64,000 bases of DNA, taken from Streptomyces seoulensis. GTDB taxonomy: Bacteria > Actinomycetota > Actinomycetes > Streptomycetales > Streptomycetaceae. Under the pieces are notes generated by a model. It had not been told where the DNA came from. It was given only the letters and a program-made list of their open reading frames with translations, and searched no databases. This document shows, in pieces, positions 60,857 to 64,000 of the stretch (position 1 is the stretch's first letter; every line of letters starts with the position of its first letter). A program made the translations under genes and the position numbers. The stretch lies in assembly GCA_013364255.1 (NCBI GenBank), contig CP054936.1, positions 1,116,001-1,180,000 on the forward strand, read 5' to 3'.

Positions 60857-62056
60857 ATGTCCACGCAGCACAAGAAGGTCGACCCGTCCGCCGTCGAAGG
60901 CGACTTCTTCCGCGTCAAGGACCTCCTGTCCGCGCAGGAGCGGCAGACGCTGGAGAGGATCCGCTCCTTCCTCGCGGAGAAGGTGGAGCCGCGCGCCGGA
61001 GAGCTGTGGGCCCGGGCCGAGTCACCGCTCGATCTGGTGGACGCGATCCGCGACCTGGGCATCACCGGCATCCCCGGCGACGCCCCCGGCACCACCGCCC
61101 GCAGCCCGCTGCTCAGCGGCCTGATCAGCATGGAGATGTCCCGCGTCGATCCCTCGTTCGCCACCTTCTTCGGCGTCCACAACGGTCTGGGCATGGGCTC
61201 CATCCGCGAGTGCGGCTCCGCCGAGCAGCGGGAGCGGTGGCTGCCGCAGATGGTCCAGTGGCGCAAGATCGGCGCGTTCGGCCTGACCGAACCGCTGGTC
61301 GGATCGGGCACGGCCGGCGGACTGCTGACCACCGCCCGCCGGGACGGCGACCACTGGGTGCTCAACGGCGAGAAGAAGTGGATCGGCAACGCCACGTTCG
61401 CCGACCTGGTGGTGATCTGGGCGCGCGACGCGGCGGACGGGCAGGTCAAGGGCTTCGTGGTGGAGAAGGGCACCGCCGGCTTCACCGCCGACAAGCTGGA
61501 GGGCAAGATCTCGCTGCGGGGCGTGCAGAACGCCCACATCGTCCTGGACGACGTACGCGTCCCCGAGGACAACCGCCTCCAGCGGGCCGACTCCTTCCGC
61601 GACACCGCACGCGTCCTCAAAGTCACCCGCGGCGGCGTGGCCTGGCAGGCCATCGGCTGCTCGATCGGCGCCTACGAGGCCGCCCGCGCCTACGCGGTGG
61701 AGCGCGAGCAGTTCGGCAAGCCGATCGCGAGCTTCCAGCTCATCCAGGACCTGCTGTCGCGCATGCTCGGCAACATCACCGCCTCGCAGGCCATGGCGGT
61801 GCGGATGGCCCAGTTGCACGCCGAGGACACGCTGAGCGACGCCCAGGCGGCCATGGCCAAGATGTTCTGCACCACCAGGATGCGGGAGACCGTCGCCTGG
61901 GCCCGTGAGGTCTTCGGCGGCAACGGCATCCTGCTGGAGTACAAGGCCGCGCGGTTCTTCGCCGACGCCGAGGCCCTCTACTCCTACGAGGGAACCCGCG
62001 ACATGAACTCCCTCATCGTCGGCCGCGCCGCCACCGGCATCAGCGCCTTCGTCTGA
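60857..62056 (+). CDS. Acyl-CoA dehydrogenase, glutaryl-CoA dehydrogenase-like
   Basis: A 399-residue FAD-dependent dehydrogenase. FGLTEPLVGSGTAGGLLTTA and WVLNGEKKWIGNATFADLVV form the FAD/substrate site; EREQFGKPIASFQLIQDLLSRM and AREVFGGNGI are family-typical; the catalytic Glu378 is in YSYEGTRDMNSLIVGRAATG, the GCDH-type placement. Glutaryl-CoA dehydrogenase converts glutaryl-CoA to crotonyl-CoA in lysine/tryptophan catabolism. AAGGA precedes ATG 60857. The CoA-transferase gene downstream supports the role. Confidence 0.85.
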   Translation: MSTQHKKVDPSAVEGDFFRVKDLLSAQERQTLERIRSFLAEKVEPRAGELWARAESPLDLVDAIRDLGITGIPGDAPGTTARSPLLSGLISMEMSRVDPSFATFFGVHNGLGMGSIRECGSAEQRERWLPQMVQWRKIGAFGLTEPLVGSGTAGGLLTTARRDGDHWVLNGEKKWIGNATFADLVVIWARDAADGQVKGFVVEKGTAGFTADKLEGKISLRGVQNAHIVLDDVRVPEDNRLQRADSFRDTARVLKVTRGGVAWQAIGCSIGAYEAARAYAVEREQFGKPIASFQLIQDLLSRMLGNITASQAMAVRMAQLHAEDTLSDAQAAMAKMFCTTRMRETVAWAREVFGGNGILLEYKAARFFADAEALYSYEGTRDMNSLIVGRAATGISAFV

Positions 62057-62123
62057 GCCCCGGCACCGCGCCACCGCGCCCGCCCCGCGTTCCGTACAGC
62101 GCCGCACAGGGATGAGACCACCC

Positions 62124-63395
62124 ATGACCGAACCCACCACGCCCACGCCCGGCACCGGAACCGGTGCCACGCCCGGCACCCCCGCCGCCACGTCCGGCGC
62201 CCGCCCCCTGGAAGGGCTGCGCGTCATCGATCTGGCGAGCGTCATCATGGGCCCGTACGCCTGCCAGATCCTCGGCGACCTCGGCGCCGACGTCATCAAG
62301 ATCGAGTCGCCGACCGGTGACGTGATGCGCCACGTGCACAAACGGGACGCCGACACCATCGGAGCGCTGGCGCTGAACATCAACCGCAACAAGCGCGGCG
62401 TCCGGCTGGACCTGAAGCGCCCCGAGGGCAGGCGGGCCGCCCTCGACCTCATCGCCACGGCCGACGCGCTGATCACCAACATGCGTCCGCGCGCCCTGCG
62501 CAAGCTGGGCCTCACCTACGAGGACCTCGCCGCGGACAACCCGCGCCTGGTGTACTGCAACGCCCAGGGCTTCCGCTCCGACTCCCCGGCCGCCGACTAC
62601 GCCGCCTACGACGAGGTCATCCAGGCGTCCTCCGGCATGGTCGACCTGATGCGGCGCGTCACCGGCAAGCCGTACTACATCCCCACGACCATGGCGGACA
62701 AGGTGTGCGGTCTGACCATCGCCTACGCCGTGCTCGCCGCCCTGCTGGGACGCGAGCGCACCGGCGGCGGACAGCACGTCGAGGTGCCGATGGCGGACAC
62801 GATGTTCGCCTTCACCCTCGTCGAGCACATCGGCGGCCAGGCCTACGAACCGCCCGCCGGGCCGGTCGGCTTCCCCCGCTCCCTGGAACCCGGGCACGCC
62901 GCCTTCCCGACGAAGGACGGCTACGCCTGCATCCTGCCGTACAACTACCGTGACGCCGAAGCCTTCTTCGCCTTCGTCGGCCATCCCGAGGAGATCGAGG
63001 GTTTCACCCCGGAGAACTTCCAGTCGAAGATCGGCGAGCTGTACGAACTGCTCGCCCCGCACACCGACGGGCACACCACCGCCGAGTGGGAGGCGTTCTG
63101 CTCCCAGCACTCCATTCCGTTCGCCCCGGTCATGAACCTGGACCACGCGGGCGAACACCCCTACTGGTCCGGCGGACACATGCTCGACGTCCAGCAGCAC
63201 CCGCACGTCGGCGCCTACCGGGTGATCGGCGAGCCGGTCCGCTTCTCGGACTCCTCCTTCGCGGTACGCCGGCCCTGCCCCGAACTCGGCGAGGACACCG
63301 AATCCGTGCTGACGGAGATCGGTTACACCCCCGAGCAGGTGAACGCCGCGACCCAGGACACCGACGACGACGGCCGGGACCGGAAAGGCAGGTGA
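62124..63395 (+). CDS. CaiB/BaiF-family CoA-transferase
   Basis: A ~423-residue family III CoA-transferase. LEGLRVIDLASVIMGPYACQILGDLGADVIKIE opens it, KRGVRLDLKRPEGR and LGLTYEDLAADNPRLVYCNAQG follow, and the catalytic Asp163 is in YAAYDEVIQASSGM. It is 67 bases after the dehydrogenase on the same strand. Paired with a glutaryl-CoA dehydrogenase-like enzyme it may form glutaryl-CoA from glutarate and succinyl-CoA, as in SUGCT; that is inference from neighbourhood. The first ~30 residues are Thr/Pro-rich. ATG 62112 is an alternative start. Confidence 0.86.
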   Translation: MTEPTTPTPGTGTGATPGTPAATSGARPLEGLRVIDLASVIMGPYACQILGDLGADVIKIESPTGDVMRHVHKRDADTIGALALNINRNKRGVRLDLKRPEGRRAALDLIATADALITNMRPRALRKLGLTYEDLAADNPRLVYCNAQGFRSDSPAADYAAYDEVIQASSGMVDLMRRVTGKPYYIPTTMADKVCGLTIAYAVLAALLGRERTGGGQHVEVPMADTMFAFTLVEHIGGQAYEPPAGPVGFPRSLEPGHAAFPTKDGYACILPYNYRDAEAFFAFVGHPEEIEGFTPENFQSKIGELYELLAPHTDGHTTAEWEAFCSQHSIPFAPVMNLDHAGEHPYWSGGHMLDVQQHPHVGAYRVIGEPVRFSDSSFAVRRPCPELGEDTESVLTEIGYTPEQVNAATQDTDDDGRDRKGR

Positions 63396-63490
63396 CCTCT
63401 CCCCGCGACGCCCGCCGCATTCCCGGCCGGAATACCGCGACATGCGCGATGCCGAAAAAAGCGGCGGTGCGCAGCCGGTGGAGCAATGGG

Positions 63491-63540
63491 GAGTGAAGAG
63501 GATTGAAGGGGAGTGAAAGGGAATGAAGAGGAGCGAAGGG
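63491..63540 (+). repeat. Five-copy 10-bp purine repeat
   Basis: GAGTGAAGAG, GATTGAAGGG, GAGTGAAAGG, GAATGAAGAG, GAGCGAAGGG: five consecutive 10-base units, almost all purine on the plus strand, consensus GARTGAARRG. Exactly one unit per helical turn. Downstream purine runs (GGAGAGGGGAATGAGGGG) extend the character. Confidence 0.8.
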
Positions 63541-63598
63541 CAGTAATTGCGGAGAGGGGAATGAGGGGAGCACATCACCCTAGCACCGCTCCCGGTGT

Positions 63599-63724
63599 GT
63601 TCAACTGCCGCAACGGCCCGGTTGGACACGGGAATTGGCGTGGAGGGCCATGGCGGAATGGTCATGGGAGAAGTCGGGCGACGACATGCCCGGTCGTTCA
63701 ACTGCGGCGCCGAAGCAGTTGAAC
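63599..63724. promoter_or_regulatory. GTTCAACTGC operator-like elements
   Basis: GTTCAACTGC occurs at 63599-63608 and 63696-63705, and its complement GCAGTTGAAC at 63715-63724. The last two form a perfect 10-bp dyad with a 9-base spacer. They sit 140-265 bases before the final gene, a plausible operator array for it. Confidence 0.65.
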
Positions 63725-63864
63725 GAAACACCGCGGGAACTGTGGGACGTTGATGGACCGCGCCCGGCCCGCATAGCTTGAGTACGCGTTCTTCGCGTGA
63801 CCGAAGCGGCGGGCGCCGCGCCCGCACCCTCTCCCGTTCGGTTATTCCAAGAGATGGGAATTTC

Positions 63865-64000
63865 ATGGCTGACCAGCAGCTGTTCCTGCGTTCGAAGGTC
63901 ATCGTCGAGCCACTGATCGACAGGTTCTTCGCGTGGCCGTACACGACGGCGCCGGTGCAGTCCGCGATGAACCTCGCGTTCCTCCAGGTACCGCTGCTGG
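63865..64000 (+). CDS. Unidentified protein, N-terminal part only
   Basis: ATG 63865 opens MADQQLFLRSKVIVEPLIDR, then FFAWPYTTAPVQSAMNLAFL, and the frame is open to the window edge (45 codons). The RSKV.VEPLI..F.AW...APVQ.AMN pattern recalls the N-terminus of large MBL-fold-like actinobacterial proteins, but this is a faint memory and not evidence. It lies downstream of the repeat- and dyad-rich spacer, so it is probably specifically regulated. GGGAA is close before the ATG. Confidence 0.6.
   Translation, partial: MADQQLFLRSKVIVEPLIDRFFAWPYTTAPVQSAMNLAFLQVPLL

Larger units (their letters stand above)
63396..63864. other. Repeat- and dyad-rich spacer before the last gene
   Basis: 469 bases with no gene. 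From left to right: a short palindrome ATTCCCGGCCGGAAT (63420), a 10-bp tandem repeat (63491-63540) and three GTTCAACTGC elements (63599-63724). The stretch is purine-rich and lower in GC than its surroundings. The promoter of the gene starting at 63865 must lie in its right half. Confidence 0.6.

Overview
The window is high-GC actinobacterial DNA, most likely from a Streptomyces chromosome. Evidence: strong G/C bias at third codon positions, frequent GTG starts, ATGA/GTGA-coupled genes, Tat- and Sec-exported proteins, a LuxR-family LAL regulator, a PAS/GAF/PP2C phosphatase with an anti-sigma kinase tail, PucR, BlaI and MarR regulators, and IS701- and IS5-like elements of the kind common in Streptomyces. 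It starts inside a cysteine desulfurase-like gene (minus strand) and ends inside an unidentified gene (plus strand). I see no tRNA, rRNA or CRISPR array.

0-12.5 kb is a coherent catabolic block. A two-subunit CoA-transferase (minus) diverges from a complete branched-chain-type ABC importer (binding lipoprotein, two ATPases, two permeases) coupled to an alpha/beta hydrolase. A PucR-type regulator and an MHS-family MFS permease follow on the minus strand. Together they look like uptake of an acid, hydrolysis, and CoA activation with succinyl- or acetyl-CoA, possibly for an aromatic or keto-acid substrate.

12.5-24.9 kb is a heavily rearranged accessory region. It holds a frameshifted IS5-like element (12944-13831), a decayed second transposase, an intact IS701-type element with a CTAG target duplication (19334-20775), IS630-type remnants, a 5'-truncated RHS protein with its C-terminal tip and a small partner gene, and four abutting truncated genes (amine oxidase, aldehyde dehydrogenase, UvrA-like ATPase, AraC regulator). 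Between the insertion sequences is the most interesting locus: a large STAND/NACHT-like NTPase (14501-18793, broken by an in-frame TGA), followed 38 bp later by a small two-helix membrane protein. The NTPase carries a 19-residue Gly-rich motif at its N-terminus, and the same motif occurs twice, without gaps, in the C-terminal tail of the membrane protein. This resembles NLR/effector pairs that signal through matched short motifs.

25-44 kb holds mixed secreted and surface functions: amidohydrolase/MarR pair, twin secreted proteins (one with a sortase-like tail), GNAT enzyme, Tat-exported hydrolase, papain-like protease, PilT ATPase next to a pilin fused to a beta-propeller, a secreted lectin/pore-former-like protein, a metallophosphoesterase, an SRPBCC/MarR pair, and a DedA-PAP2-PAP2 operon.

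44-54 kb carries two convergent BlaI-M56 sensor modules (three CTAC-N6-GTAG sites lie between the first and the DedA operon), an M4 metalloprotease, an oligopeptide-type binding protein, a C39-like protease with its partner, and a subtilisin. 54-64 kb has a LAL regulator, an unknown membrane protein, a PP2C phosphatase, a glutaryl-CoA dehydrogenase-like enzyme paired with a CaiB-type CoA-transferase, and a repeat-rich spacer before the last, partial gene.
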